Positions 1-12,377 of a DNA stretch of 64,000 bases are shown in pieces (position 1 is the first letter of the stretch; every line of letters starts with the position of its first letter). Below the pieces are notes generated by a model. That model saw nothing but the letters and a program-made list of their open reading frames with translations. It had not been told where the DNA came from and searched no databases. The translations under genes and the position numbers were made by a program. This DNA is from Tachypleus tridentatus (lineage: Eukaryota; Arthropoda; Merostomata; Xiphosura; Limulidae). Location of the stretch: positions 89,780,170 to 89,844,169 of the forward strand of contig NC_134834.1 in NCBI RefSeq assembly GCF_004210375.1. The letters run 5' to 3'.

Positions 1-99
1 TTATATCCACAGATTTTTCTGAAGTATAATAATCTTTGGCGTTATTGAAATCATATATGTTTAATATTTGACGTCCATGATAGGTTTTAGTTGAAAATA

Positions 100-720
100 A
101 CACTAAAAACATAATGTGAGAATTATCCGACGGTTTCAGTGACTGTGTTTTTTTTATCGTGTGTAGTTAAATGTGTCATCTAACCAAATCGCTATGTCAC
201 AGGCATTCTGCTTTGCACGACTTTTCCTTTATTTGGGGAACGGTATTTCAAGTAATGGGTTAATGACTGATCCTTAAGGAACACCTGTTTGTATATTGAA
301 TTGTTCTTAATATTCAATATTAATTCCTACTTCAGTTGTTGTGTTTATGACAAATTGTGATAAATTGTAAAGGAGGTCATCGTGCCAAAGAGAGTCAAAC
401 AAGCGTATGACGTCCAAATATTGTTGCTATGGTAACGTGCGTTCGCGGTTGAAGCCATGAAATATTGATACTCTCAATGATGTCAGGTGGTCAGCTGTTT
501 GTCTATAACGTCTGCAATCGTTTTGTATATTTGATAAGATTTTGCTTCCAGGTGGGACAGGAGTTTAGCCACGTTGATGATGTTGTTAAACAGACTAATG
601 AACTGATAGTAGGATGGATCACTGAGGTTATTGTCGGACTTAGCTATTTCTGTGGTTATCTCAGTCATCAGGGTAGTATCCGTGGCATAAGGTCACTAGA
701 TGTTGTTGTTTTGAATTAAG
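100..720 (-). pseudogene. LINE fragment: ORF1 tail joined to reverse transcriptase core
   Basis: Read on the minus strand, 668-483 encodes a 61-residue helical segment (MTEITTEIAKSDNNLSDPSY...) that looks like the C-terminus of a LINE ORF1. Immediately after it, at about 440-330, comes FDSLWHDDLLYNL, which matches RT motif A (AFDSVWHDGLLYKL-type). At about 310-165 follow a degraded GVPQGSV motif (GVP-stop-GSV) and a degraded ADDIAIW catalytic motif. The endonuclease domain expected between ORF1 and the RT is absent, so this copy carries an internal deletion. It has several stops and runs towards the window edge. It belongs with the 5' LINE portion at 812-3225 on the same strand. Calling it a jockey/CR1-type LINE is family knowledge; the exact family is not determined. 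Confidence 0.65.
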
Positions 721-811
721 CACAAAGCTGCACAATGGGCTATCTGTGCTCTGCCCACCATGGGTATCGAAACTAGGTTTTTAGCGTTGTAAGTCCACAG
801 ACATACCACAG
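721..811 (-). repeat. Second SINE family fragment (tRNA-like)
   Basis: The plus strand reads cacaaagctgcacaatgggc, then a degraded tRNA-like segment (gggtatcgaaactaggttt, gttgtaagtccacagacata). On the minus strand this gives a B-box-like GGTTTCGATACC-type element. The same sequence recurs inside the minisatellite at about 36745-36905 and 37660-37805. The fragment lies inside the LINE remnant and separates its ORF1 tail from its 5' part. Confidence 0.5.
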
Positions 812-3225
812 ACATATCTATTTCCGAGGGGTATTTTGTGATCCACAGGGTAACATCTTTGGTAAGTAGACTCATAGCTTATTATAAATCTTGTTATGAT
901 GACTTCATAAGTGTAGATTCCATACATGTTTTGTAAGATTTGATCCTTTCTGTCTTAATAGGTTTGATTTGTCTACAGTTAATACCAAGTGTGATTCCTC
1001 TGATGACGATCGAAGCTCTTTCTGGAACGTTCGTTGAAATTTTGCTTCCATTAAAGGAAGGTGACGGTGAGGATTTAAGAAGTACTGGGTGGTGTTATGA
1101 CTGATTGGATTTAACGAATACCTCTCCCATTGGTAGACTCATAGTTTCGGGGAATTGAATTTTATGGAAACATTTTTTAATGTCCAGCGTTTTCCGATTG
1201 ATGGAAGTTGGCGGGTGCTCCTTCGATGATAATTGTGGGGGAATTAACTGGGTTGTTTGCTTTGGTGAATCTGGTACGTGAGTTGGTTATTTTACTCTGT
1301 GTTTGAGATTTTACCTGAAGAATAAACTTAATTAGATACCTTACCTTTGTTTACTACCCTAGTGAGTTGTTGAATAAGGGTGTTTCGTAGAGTTGTGTAA
1401 AAAGAGAGCTGGTTGTGGAAATAGACTTGCCTGCGTTGTCAATTCCGTAGTAATATCAGGAGAGCTTCCGTAGACCGCTTTCGATACGGTCCGGCGTAAA
1501 GTTGCGTCGAAGTTAGGAAAGGTACTGATGGACGTGTTACCGGCGATGACCGTTTTTCTTCTTTATGACGAGTGTGTGTTAAAATGTTTAGCCCTGATAA
1601 AAACTGTTCTTCATAGGTAGAGATAAAATCTTATATATGAGATAAAAACGTCTTACCTGTCTTTTACTTTGTATTAGTGAATGAATATAATACAATATCA
1701 GTAAATACCAAGTTCAAAATATTAATCAACACCATTCAAATGAGTGAATTCTGAATACAGTTCTCTGACGTTGCCTCTGTCATACACAAAGTATCTTAGA
1801 GTTTCAGAACCATTCAGGAGAGACATTGAGTCCGTACATTTATGTGACATTAGAAGGCTGCCAACTAAATGAAGGATGTATGCTAAACTTGCTGATTTAT
1901 ATCTTTAAATATCTAGATAGATGGATATCATATCCACACTTAGAGGAAAATACTATACTTGTATGTTATGCACCACTGCACAAAAAACAAGACAAAAGTC
2001 TATAGCTTTATGTATGATGGTGAGTAAGATATTTACAGAAGTGACAATAGCAATATTTCATTACCTATTATGAAATATGTTAGAAAATGTGTATTATGAA
2101 AATACATTTTTAGTACTGCTATTTCGTATTATTTGAAAAGTAAGATATTAATTTAGCCTGTGTACAATGTGTATTTTGTTTCAGGAATTTTTCTCTCAAA
2201 AACATAAAATACACTCTAAAATTGGGTAATTACCAATTTTTTGATAAGGTTTGAATTCCAATACACCAGTGGGTTATTCGTATAAAACAGAAAGAAATTT
2301 AAATTTGCGTTGTATAAATAGTTTTCGTTATTACATATATTTAGATGCGTCGATAAACACTGAATTTCTGAGGATGATGGACAATAATATCAATAAGTTT
2401 CCTCTTGGAATGTGGGTCTTAAAACTTAAAATTCAAAAATTCGTGATTTTGTCACTACAATGGACAAAGCACAAATAACCCACTATACAGATTTTCTTAA
2501 CAACAACGACACAAAAAACGAATATAGGGTTTTTTTAAGAATAATTATAAATATTTTGAATAACTATAATTGAAATTCTAATTTAGTTTGCTGACCTTCT
2601 CGTACTGTTTTAAAACTGGTTTATAAAGTATTTTTTAAATTCGTTAACATTCGCATACTTTTCTATTATGTCGTATAACGTGTAATTAGTAAAACATTTT
2701 TAGATTTGCTGTTTTTAACGCAGTCCTAGCTTTTGATTCTGTTTTCATTTACTTAACCCTATCAGTTTTAATATTCTCTTAAAGTATACACTTGTCTCTA
2801 TGTTGTCCTTAATAACTAAGTTTGTGATCAAAATGTTTCACATGCATATATTTCATTAGTCGACATTACATTGTAAAACATGCCAACTAAGATGTACTAA
2901 CAAACTTTTGTGCTGAAAGTATCGCCTACTTGGTAAACATTTTAAGGAAACTCTCTCATATAAACGTTCTAAAATCTAATCAATATTCATATAGAAACTG
3001 ATGTATTACTAGCAACAGGTATTTTATAAAGTATACTGTTATCACGAAGAGTATTTTTGCAATTTTAATATAATGTAAGACTCGGTGAAATGATTTTTTT
3101 TAAGATTCCAGCATATATGTATTTTAATATTTTTTCTGTTATTCTAATTAATCGAAAGATGAGACATTTTATTGTTAATAAACAAATTGAGAAAATGTTG
3201 ATTGTTTTCTAAACCTTTATTGATT
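812..3225 (-). repeat. LINE 5' portion (ORF1 remnant), left arm of a large inverted repeat
   Basis: This stretch is the reverse complement of about 47172-49297, with colinear blocks throughout. For example 1480-1640 pairs with 48420-48680 and 2955-3070 with 47340-47460. The partner copy carries gag-like ORF1 remnants with cysteine-knuckle residues, so the shared sequence is best read as the 5' UTR and ORF1 of one LINE family inserted twice in opposite orientations. About 575 bp (roughly 1880-2455) has no counterpart in the right arm. No frame is open across this arm. Confidence 0.6.
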
Positions 3226-5221
3226 TTTTATATCAACACAAATTCTTTATCAGAAGCTTCCCAGTTCCTCAGCTGGAGGCTTGACGACTTCAAAACTAAA
3301 AATACATGTTTGATACCCTTAAGAAGCAGAGTTCAGCTAGAAAACACAAAATCAAACATTATTATTGAGAAACATTATCACTTCTCATCTAGAGCATACA
3401 AAGCTTTGTACACTCATTACCAAAAGACAAAGCTGATTTTACAGAGAAAGTTATTAACATGAACCTGCAAAAAATAAATTTTGTTCTTTTAAACAACCGA
3501 ACTTTACGTAGTGAGCGAACACAATCACCTGATACATCAATGTCTATGTTTTCTTACTGTGAGTCCAAATAAAATGATTTAGAAATTTTAATGATACGTT
3601 CGGTTCTATCGGTTAAGAAAAATACAGTAACTTAATTTGATCATTTTGGCCTTTTTTTTCTTACTTATAAAAGTTGTGCGATTTTCTTTTGATGAATTTG
3701 AATAAGGATTTATCTCACGTGTTCTTTTTCCGTCATTATTGGCGATGCAGGATCTACCAAACGTAATATTAAAATATACCTTTTTGGAGTACCACTTTCT
3801 AAGCCTTGTGTTTAGAGAAAGTACCATTTTGGTAAACAACTCAATTACTTTATTAATATAGCCACGTAGAAAAAAATAACATAGTGTTAATATTTTTATT
3901 CGGTTTTGTACTAAGTTTGTCATCATAATTCTTTCTGATTTGAAATAATACAAGTTTACAATAGTGAATTTCATTTTTTTATAAATACGACATATTTATA
4001 TTGTCTATTTTATTTCCTTTGTTCACACACACATAAAAACATATATATATACATATGCGGTTGTCTATACACTTAAATTTGTTGTAAACTTTTGGAAACT
4101 GAAAAACTATTATTAAGGCAATGTGTTATGTTGAAATAAAGGAACGAATCTGTTTCTGTAGTGTTAACTTCAACCTTAAATATCGTTTTTTGATAGAATA
4201 AATTAATTTTACCACTGTACCAATAATTCACTTAAGTATATAAATAAATCGTTTCTGGAACCAGAAAATTCAGTTAATCATAACGAAACCGCTTCACAGT
4301 AATTTCATTCACCACTCACAATCGTGATGTTGTTCAAGTTTGAAGTGTGAATAGATTAAATACGAAATAAAACAGGTAACAGAACAGCTATATGAATTGT
4401 AAAGGTTTACTTTGGCAACTACAACTTTGTGTAAGTGATGCCTGTATTTTCATGATATCTGAAGAGAAAGTTCAGTTTTCTTTACCGAACACTCAGTAAC
4501 GAGAATCAGTAATGTTTTTACAAAATCAGTAATTAAAATTCACTGGTAACTAATTCTGTGAAGAATAGTTTGAAGTTAATGTTCTTGATATTCAGTATGT
4601 GTAAATTATCACTCTTTCTACATTGGATTGAATTACGGTGGGTTCTAGGGTGTTTATCAGATATCACAGTTACTATCACTATAATTTTCACATCTGAATG
4701 CTTTACAGACACATTATATAATAAAGTTCCGAAACTGTTTAAAAACTTTTGATGTAACTTAAACAGTTATTCGCATTTGGGAATGGATAGGAAATAACTG
4801 GTTTCAAAGAAAGTATGAAATATACATGAAGGAAAAATAATATTCTTCATCCAATAAAACATTCTGTGTTGTACATTTAGTTAGATAGATATACAAATGT
4901 GATTTTGTAAATGTAAAAGTTTTTATGATCTTTATGGCCATATTTGTTGTTGAAACTAATTAAAAAAGTTCAAATTGTTAAATATGATATTTTTTCTATG
5001 AAGTCGCAAGAGTTGTACATGATAGATAACAGTAATTCAACTTAAATTTGCATTAAAAATAAGAGTATAGTATCAAAGCTTAAACATATGAACATGTGCA
5101 GCATTCTTTTGTAAAAGGGTTTGCAAAGATAGAAAATGGTGGTCCCTCGAAAGTACCAAAAGTATTAAAATGTGGATAAGAAGAGGTATTTACAAATTAC
5201 TTATACCTATTGTGTAAGGTT
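3226..5221. other. AT-rich intergenic sequence, no gene seen
   Basis: Only short open frames occur here (86 codons at 3202-3462 plus, 122 codons at 3606-3974 minus). Their composition follows the AT-rich background and I recognise no motif in them. Confidence 0.6.
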
Positions 5222-5432
5222 TCTTTTGTTTTTTTGTTTTAATTTCGCGCAAGGCACAATAGGGTTATCTGCGCTATCTATAAGACTGGAGAGAAGGCAG
5301 CTTGTTATGACCACCCACTGCCAACTCTTAGACTACTTTTTACCAACGATTACTAACTTTATAACGTCCCCAACAGCTGAAAGGACGAGCATGTTTGTTA
5401 CTGCTAGGATTCGAACCCGCGATCCTCAGAAT
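5222..5432 (-). repeat. tRNA-headed SINE, minus orientation
   Basis: On the minus strand this reads from a tRNA-like B box (GGGTTCGAATCC-type, seen as ggattcgaacccgcgatcct on plus) into the common SINE body and the aatttcgcgcaa tail near 5240. It is moderately diverged. The same body occurs at 10816, 31288, 34315, 50508, 51152 and 63322. Confidence 0.8.
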
Positions 5433-6283
5433 TTTGTAATGAATTTGATCTACATGTGTTTACGTTATCAAATATATTAAATTCAATTTACTGCTAGTTA
5501 TATAATTAACAAAAAATAGATATGCTACTTCAGAAAAAGATAAACAATTTATTATTATTAATTGAAAACAAATAAATAAAATTATCAAAACATAAAGAGT
5601 AAAGTAGTGTGTTTTCCATCTTGAAGGATTCTTTCTTCATACACAATTATCTTTTAGGAAATACAATTAAACCTAAAGATGTTAAAAAAAATACTTTCCT
5701 ATTATATAAATTTATTTTTAGGTATCATTGTTATTATTGTAAACGCTATAAGGCTTGGTATATGTGAAAGGTATAACTTATCGGTTTTCTTCTTAGATTC
5801 CTTATCCTTATTGTTTATTTTCTCCCCAAGTTTCACTATATTAAACTTTCCCAGTGTTACATTTTCTTAACCTTCTTTAGGTAATATTTAAATCCATTGT
5901 TAAACATCCGTACTGGAATATATAGAAAAGGAAAAAAATCAGGAAAAAATTGTTTTCGAATTTAGTACTTTAAATAAAATTAACAGAATAATTAATAAAA
6001 GAAGCCAATCATATAGAGTCTTATAAAAGAAGAATCTAAAGAATATTTCCCAAGTAAGCAAAATCGTTACCTCGTTAATATTACATTTTGCTCGTCGTAA
6101 TTATTATGTACACACAGTTTATGGCAGTTCACATTTATAAAAAGCCTGTGTTTATATATACCTTTTGTTTGTATAACTTGAAACTAATGAAAGGCTTACA
6201 GTAATCGAAAACACCTCTTTCTCGTGTAAATCAGCTTTAGGTACGTTATTACTAAGTAAGGGTTCTGTTATCTTTCAATAATT
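5433..6283. other. Intergenic, nothing recognised
   Basis: AT-rich sequence upstream of the gustatory receptor pseudogene. A 63-codon hydrophobic frame at 5679-5870 is not supported by any motif. Confidence 0.5.
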
Positions 6284-7646
6284 ATGGACTTGAATAGTCG
6301 AATAATTCAATCAAATCATTTCCATGTTAGGCCGATATCGTCCGTAAGTGTGGACATGGTCAGCGCAAGAACTCAATCTAATGAAGAACATGAGATGCCA
6401 CAATTGTCTGTCGGTACTGACCTAGTGAGTTATAAATCTAAGTCATATCAAGAACCAAAAGTGAGACAAGTTGTCCCGTTTTATTCCTTATTGATGTGCT
6501 CATTGAGAATCTTGGGTTTTGATCTTTTAGATTTATCCACAGAAGTTACGGTTCAACGAGGATGTGGAAAATATTGTAAACTAAGAAAGTTTTGGAACAT
6601 CATAACAGTTGTGTATGCTGTTTATAACTTAGGTTATAGTATTTCTCTTTGTGTCATCCACAGCAGATATGAGTTTTTGTTGTATATGTCCTGGATTTTA
6701 AGAAACGCTGGTTCTTTTCTTACTGTGATTATGTTTTTGATAAATAAACGAAAGACTGGACACTTGAGTAAAACTATAATCAAAAACATGATGTGCGCGG
6801 ACAAAAGTCAATTGTTGGGTTTAAAGAAATTATGCTTGTGTTCTGTTATCAGTGGTTGGATTTATGTAATCCTATTTTTCACAACCGGATCGCTGAGCCT
6901 ACTATCGAAATATGACTCAGACGTTATTCTAGAAAGAAGCTATTTTGGTATGTCAATTAAAAGTTTCAACGGAAAATGTTTTGTTTACCTTTTTCTCCTT
7001 CTAAATTATGCCATGTACAGTATTGTTGTTTTGGGAACTCTTGTGTTTGTTCCAATATTTTATATTTATCTTTCTGTAGCAGTAGAAATATGTTTTAGAA
7101 AGTTTAACCGTAGAATTGAAAAGCTGACGAAATCTAAAGAACCCATTATTTTGGAACACATTAAGGAACTGTCTTTAAACATGACAAGTTAAGAGAATTG
7201 GTAGACTTTATGAATATTTGTCTGTCATTCGCTCCTCTGGTGTGGTATAGTTTATTACTATTGGTCACTAGCTTAGAAGTAATGTATCTACTTAGAGTTT
7301 CAACGGCTTGGGAACTTTATTGGATTTTTGAAATTTTTGCATACATTCATCTTTGGCTGATATTTCTGGAAACAACTGTTGTGTAGGAAAGCGTATCAAG
7401 ACGTCACAATTGTCTGTATTTCTCATTCAACTGTTAGCGAGGAAAACTAATGTTACAACTCCTTTTCATACTTTTTTCCACGTCCAAATGCTGGAAAAGC
7501 AAGTTTGTAGTCCTGTTTTTCTTATGGCAGGAGGATGACTTACTATATCACAAAAACTTATTTTATCTGGTTTTGGTGTAGTTTTCACCTATACTGTGTT
7601 TTAAATTGAGCTAACGCCAAAAGCTTTAAAACAAATTACTGGTTAA
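6284..7646 (+). pseudogene. Gustatory receptor-like pseudogene (7TM chemoreceptor)
   Basis: The first frame (6284-7192, 302 residues) aligns end to end with the intact receptor at 52213-53601. Shared blocks include VVxFYSLLxCSLRIxG, YxLGYSISLxVI, WILRNxxSFLT and GKCFxYLxLLL. Similarity then continues through two frameshifts, at about 7180 (before the DKLRELxD segment) and about 7385 (before GKxxKTSQLS). It ends with in-frame stops at a Cys-equivalent position (AGG-stop-L) near 7538 and inside the C-terminal signature (FTYTVF-stop-IEL). The insect GR signature TYhhhhhQF is therefore broken twice. Several transmembrane stretches survive in the first frame. The multiple independent lesions argue for a real pseudogene rather than a single sequencing error. 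It is on the opposite strand to its paralogue. Confidence 0.85.
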
Positions 7647-9299
7647 AAGCGAATTTTTCTTACATGCATTTGAATTGCCTGTGAAAATGTTTTTCACATA
7701 ATTTTTGTGTGTTAATTGCTTCTCGACAGAACAAATATTTTCAAAGTGAGAGACTCCGTTCAAAATAGCACACTTCTTAGCAATAATTAATGACTTTTAA
7801 CTTGGATCCCATCTATTTTCTGGACTGTGAAAGCTTTGTGGTTTGGACGTACGACACGCATTGTTCGTGTCACGAGTTGAAATTTCTTTGAACGAATAGG
7901 CTTGTAATATTTTGGCCTATGGGCTTTCTGTTATGTTGATCAGTTCCACATTATAGTGTGTAACTTATAATTTGCATTAACTGGGATTAACGAGCTGCTC
8001 TCGTTTGAGTTAGTAGTCATTGCTAAATTGGTTGGAGCAGGTAGCCTTGGTGTAGTTTTGTATAGAAGCATGGATGTGCATGTACATTAGTATGGGTTAA
8101 CGAAAGGGACACATAAATACATTATATCCATCTGGTGTACATTTGATAATGCATTGAATGCAATCGAATTTATTTTTACATGTAAATTTAAAATAATAAG
8201 TGTTTTACAAACAAAAGTTATTAATTACATTTTCTCTGATTTTGTATTTGGATCTTAAAAGTTTCATTATGTTTATTGTCTGTTAGAAATAGTTACACGA
8301 AGAAATGTTTGGAATCATCTGTTTTATTATAAAATTGACATAATTTTCAGTTTTCACTTGCATAAATACAACTACTGTAATTCGGAGATGAGGTGTATCT
8401 TAAAGTAAAATTTCTGGGTTTAAAAATTTACTATGATGCAATGTAACATTTTATGTCAACTAATTTTCTATGAATGGTTTAATCTCTACAACGTTATAAA
8501 TTTAGAACTATTATATATTTGTAACATATTTATGCTACACATTATTTACTATATCTTTAAAAATAAGAATAATTTTATTATTAGTTTTTCTCTTATTTAA
8601 TTCATGTATACTACAGTGTAATTACTAAATGTGTCAAGAGAAAGTTGCATCTTTTAAAGGTTTCATCCTAAATTTAGTAAGTTATGTGCGTTATACAGAT
8701 ATTCTTATACTTATTACATACGAAATTGTATATTTTTATTATTTTCATTGCTAAACTGTAACAACAATAGAGTATTATATATTTTAACATATGTACCAAG
8801 AATAAACTATCAGTGTGTATATAGATATTATTTACTTTCTATTCCTTTGACTTAACCACATATGAGATGATCCGATACGAAACAGTTGTCAATCTACCGT
8901 GAATTTAACAGATATATGGAAAGCCAGTTAAACAACGTGAAGGTATAAAACATTTAATGAGTGTTTCAAAGTGAGACATAATGTTCGATTGTGTTCGGAA
9001 GTTTTTGACTAAGAAGTATAAAAGAATACGTGTGTATAGCAGTACCGATTTTGTATTGATTGTATAGAATGAAGGAAGTTATTCATCAGTAATAAATCCA
9101 ACATTTATATGACAATTTCTGGGTATTATCTACACTCTCAAAGTGCAGCCTTAATTTCAAAATGCTGAGCGCATTTGTTTCTTTCTCTCTGCAATGAACC
9201 ACTAATTGCGGATCTTCGAATTTATAGTTCAATCACTCTCATCACTAGACAACACCAAAAAAGCTCACGTAAAAATATTGCTAGTTTCTACAAAGTTTA
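7647..9299. other. Intergenic, nothing recognised
   Basis: AT-rich sequence with no open frame worth naming and no repeat that I could match within the window. Confidence 0.5.
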
Positions 9300-9502
9300 A
9301 TATGTAAGGTGTTATACTTTGCAATTTAAAAGAAATCTTAATATTCGAATTTCTTTGAAATAGATAAATGTTTTGACTTGTTAATTAGTCATAGATTTCA
9401 GAGATCTGAAATGGATTTGTGACTGTCACCCAAATAGCGGCTTTAAAGGGAGAAATAAAACTTATTTTACAACCTAAAATTTAATTTTTGTATTTAAACG
9501 TA
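9300..9502 (-). repeat. Dispersed repeat, inverted partner of 63800-63990
   Basis: Blocks such as gatagataaatg-like, gttttgacttgttaatta, ttcagagatctgaaatgg, gtgactgtcac and gcggctttaaagggagaaat occur as the reverse complement at the right end of the window. The homology stops at about 9502, where the Tc1-like element begins, so that element appears to have inserted here. Confidence 0.65.
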
Positions 9503-10628
9503 CCAGTGAAAAGTGTTCGTACCCCTGCATCGTGAGTAATTTTTCTCTCATAACCTAAAAAGTTTTCCGATTAGGATAATGAAAGTAAAGCATATTATAA
9601 ATATTATACTAATGCACATCTACATAAGTTTTTATGTAAATTGAACGAAAAAAAAGTTTATAATCAAATAACCAATCATAGAAGGGGCAGAAAGTGTTTG
9701 TGCGTCTACTTTAATGGTCAGTTGTGTAGCCTTTCAGGTGAATTACTTGGCGCAATCTCTCCTCATAGCCCTCCATGATCGTTTGACAGTACTCAACTGG
9801 TATTTTCTTCCATTCTTCTTTACAGAACGCCTCCAAATCTTGCAAGTTTTTAGGATGACGCTGATTAACCCTGGCCTTCCACTCATGTCAGTTGTATTGA
9901 CATCAGGTGAATGCGATGGCCTCTCCAGAACGTTTATATGGTACCTCTGCAACTAGGATTGCACATATTTCAATGTGCGCTTAGGGTCATTGTCGTGCTG
10001 GAAGACCCAAAGACGCCAAAGCCACAAGTTCCGAGCATCATTCTTGATATAAGTTGATATATATCAACTTACTCTTCTTTTTTCATGATTCCATTGATGC
10101 GGTGAAGGCTGCCTACACCAAAATAGCTGAAGGAACCCCATATCATGATCGAGCCATCTCCGTGTTTGAATGTAGGGACGGTGTTCTTTGGAAGATTTTG
10201 TTCCCTCTTCTTACGGAAAATATTGCGAACATCATCGTGTTCGAAAATCTCAATTTTAGTCTCGTCTGACCAATGAATACTCTTCCAGTGGTTAAAGGGA
10301 TTATCTACATGCTCTCTTGCATACCTCAATCGTGCTTCTAAATGAACATGCTTTAAATATGGAATTCTACGAGGACGTCATGCTTTGAACACAGAAGAGC
10401 GTAACATGTTCGTAACTGTAGAGGTGCTCACTACACCCCAGTTTCCCTCATCAGTTTCTGTATTTCATTACGTGTTAAACGAGGGTTCCTACTGACTTCT
10501 CTGAGAACCTTCCTGTTGTTTCATTCTAAATATTGGTAAGGCTTCCGAAACGAGGGAAACTAGCAGTATATCCTGTAAGCTTTAACTCAGCAATTATGCT
10601 TTGAACAGTAGATTTCGGCAAATTAAGG
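9503..10628 (-). pseudogene. Tc1-like DNA transposon relic (DDE transposase)
   Basis: Minus-strand reading gives a Tc1-family transposase in pieces. The helix-turn-helix remnant (LPKSTVQSIIAEL-type) lies near 10625-10540, then [26 protein letters not shown] (first catalytic D) at 10329-10240, [12 protein letters not shown] at about 10170, FQHDNDPKRT (second D) near 10000-9965, and a C-terminal SPDVN segment followed by EEW-like residues to about 9743. Frames are broken by several indels. The left end begins with ccagtgaaaagtgttcgtac next to a TA, as Tc1 elements insert. The N-terminus stops abruptly near 10628 and no matching second terminal repeat is clear. Confidence 0.85.
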
Positions 10629-10815
10629 TATGCAGGAATACAGAAAAGAGACACAAGAGACTTATATTTTACAAGTGTTGCAGATAAGTTGAATAACATT
10701 TTAGAGGTTTCAATATTTTAGAAATATATTATCTTCTCTGTCAGTAGATCTTGTATTAATTGATTTAAAATCGTTATAACATTTTAACAGATCTGTCGAC
10801 TTTAAAATGGAAATG
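10629..10815. other. Short intergenic stretch
   Basis: AT-rich; nothing recognised. Confidence 0.4.
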
Positions 10816-11096
10816 GGTCTGGCATAGCTGGGTGGGTTAAAGCGTTTAAGTAGTAAACCGAGGGCCGCGGGTTCGAATTCCGGTCGCATAAAAGATGCTC
10901 GCCCTTTCAGTCGTGGGGGCGTTATAATGTGACGGTCAATTCCACTATTCGTTGGTAAAAATGTAGCCCAAGAGCTGGCGGAGGGGCCGTGATGACTAGC
11001 TGCCTTCCCTCTAGTCGAACACTGCTAAATAAGAAACGGCTAGCACAGATAGCCCTCGAGTAGCTTTCTGCGACATTCAAAACAAACAAACAAACC
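10816..11096 (+). repeat. tRNA-headed SINE, near full length
   Basis: A tRNA-like head with B box GGGTTCGAATTCC at about 10869 is followed by the conserved body (cgccctttcag, gtgacggtcaa, gtagcccaagagctggcg, gctgccttccctctagtc) and a tail of (aaac)n repeats. It lies just left of the 5S/LINE array. Confidence 0.85.
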
Positions 11097-11262
11097 TTTG
11101 CGGGAAATTGAAAAAAAAAAACAAGCATAGATAAAAACATTCTGTGACTTATAAACAGCAATTGTGGAGACTAATTGTTGGTGCAAATAAATATAAATTA
11201 ATTATTCTTGTTATATAATATTGCATCAGGACTACTACGTTTTTATCACTACACACGTAAGT

Positions 11263-12338
11263 TTTTGTAAAATTACTTTGTCTAGAAATATAACCCAGCA
11301 GAGAGAGACTTCACTCGGAGACACCGACGATTGCACACCTTATTTATAAATCAAATATCTATTTTATATGTATGTACATTTGAAAATTAACTTTCCAATA
11401 ACGACAAGAGTCTTTGCTATTGGAGTATAAAACAAAATAGGTGAGTAGAAACAACAAGAACAAAAAAAGTTACAAAACAGTAAAAGCAAAATTGAAAACT
11501 TAGCAGTGAAAGGAAAACGCGAAGGAAACGTCTTCAGATAAGTAGGAACTCGATACGTGGCACGCTTCCGACTCGCGAACGGTAGTAGCCGAGTGTGACA
11601 GGTGCTGTTCCTTTATTCATTCTGTTTCTATAACGTCAGAGAATTATTCCCAGTTTTTGCAACGTACTTTCATTAATATCCATACACTTCTTTAGCGAGA
11701 GACAAAAGAGCGACTTCTGAGGCACTCCCACTAGACGGTAGCCAGCGTTTAATACTATTTTGTCGTAGGAAGAGACGGAGGCGAGTACACACGACTTCTC
11801 CCGATGGAAACCAAAATACACGTTAATAAACACAGGTAAATTAATGTGTATAGCCAAATGACGAATAAAAGAAGGTGAATATTAAATAATTCTAATCCCG
11901 ATGCAAGCTCGTGTTAAAATCTAAATTCTGCACACACATCTGCAAGTGATGGGATGTGAGCCTGTGTAACGAGAGTAAAATACCAGATTTTGCGAAAGTA
12001 GGTCCGAAAGAAATATAAAGAAGACATAAACACCAACATGTGACTAAAAGACGTTTGAGAAAAGTTCTCAGAGGCTAAATTGATCAATTTAAGTGTTCCA
12101 TGTCAATGACACACACGCCTGTGAGCGACAGTTTCCATATCCCCGAAATGACACTCGTGTTGTTCCGGGGATGTGTAACGCAAACCAGAGTTATCAGGCT
12201 CCACTTTCCAGCGTCCTCCAGTAAAAGTGAATTCCTAAAGCATCTTTTATATTTCACAGCTAGGAAATTTTGGGCTGCGAGAACGATTTTCTTTCAGAGT
12301 AACACTTAAAAAAAACCAAATAAGAAAAGAATTAAACT
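11263..12338 (+). other. Partial 5S intergenic spacer at the left edge of the array
   Basis: This is colinear with 19002-20077 of the next unit. It lacks the two 400-bp subrepeats because the array edge falls just after them. Short frames here (for example 12100-12309 plus, 11636-11857 minus) are repeated in the other spacers with differences and show no protein motif. Confidence 0.8.
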
Positions 12339-12377
12339 GTCATCGTTCATACCACGTTGAAAGCGCCGGTTCTCGTC
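12339..12377 (+). rRNA. 5S rRNA gene, 5' third (nt 1-39), interrupted
   Basis: GTCATCGTTCATACCACGTT and the following GAAAGCGCCGGTTCTCGTC match the 5' part of arthropod 5S rRNA. The first six bases pair with the last six (GATGAC) of the 3' piece at 17959-17964, which restores helix I. The gene breaks off exactly where the LINE begins. The internal Pol III control region lies beyond the break, so this piece should not promote transcription by itself. Confidence 0.93.

Noticed and set aside
3606-3974. 122-codon minus frame as a gene
   Set aside because: AT-rich lysine/asparagine composition follows the background, with no motif, paralogue or splice context.
12100-12309. Frame MSMTHTPVSDSFH... 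in the 5S spacer (also 19841-20038)
   Set aside because: It occurs in both spacers but changes length by indels and has no recognisable domain; treated as spacer.
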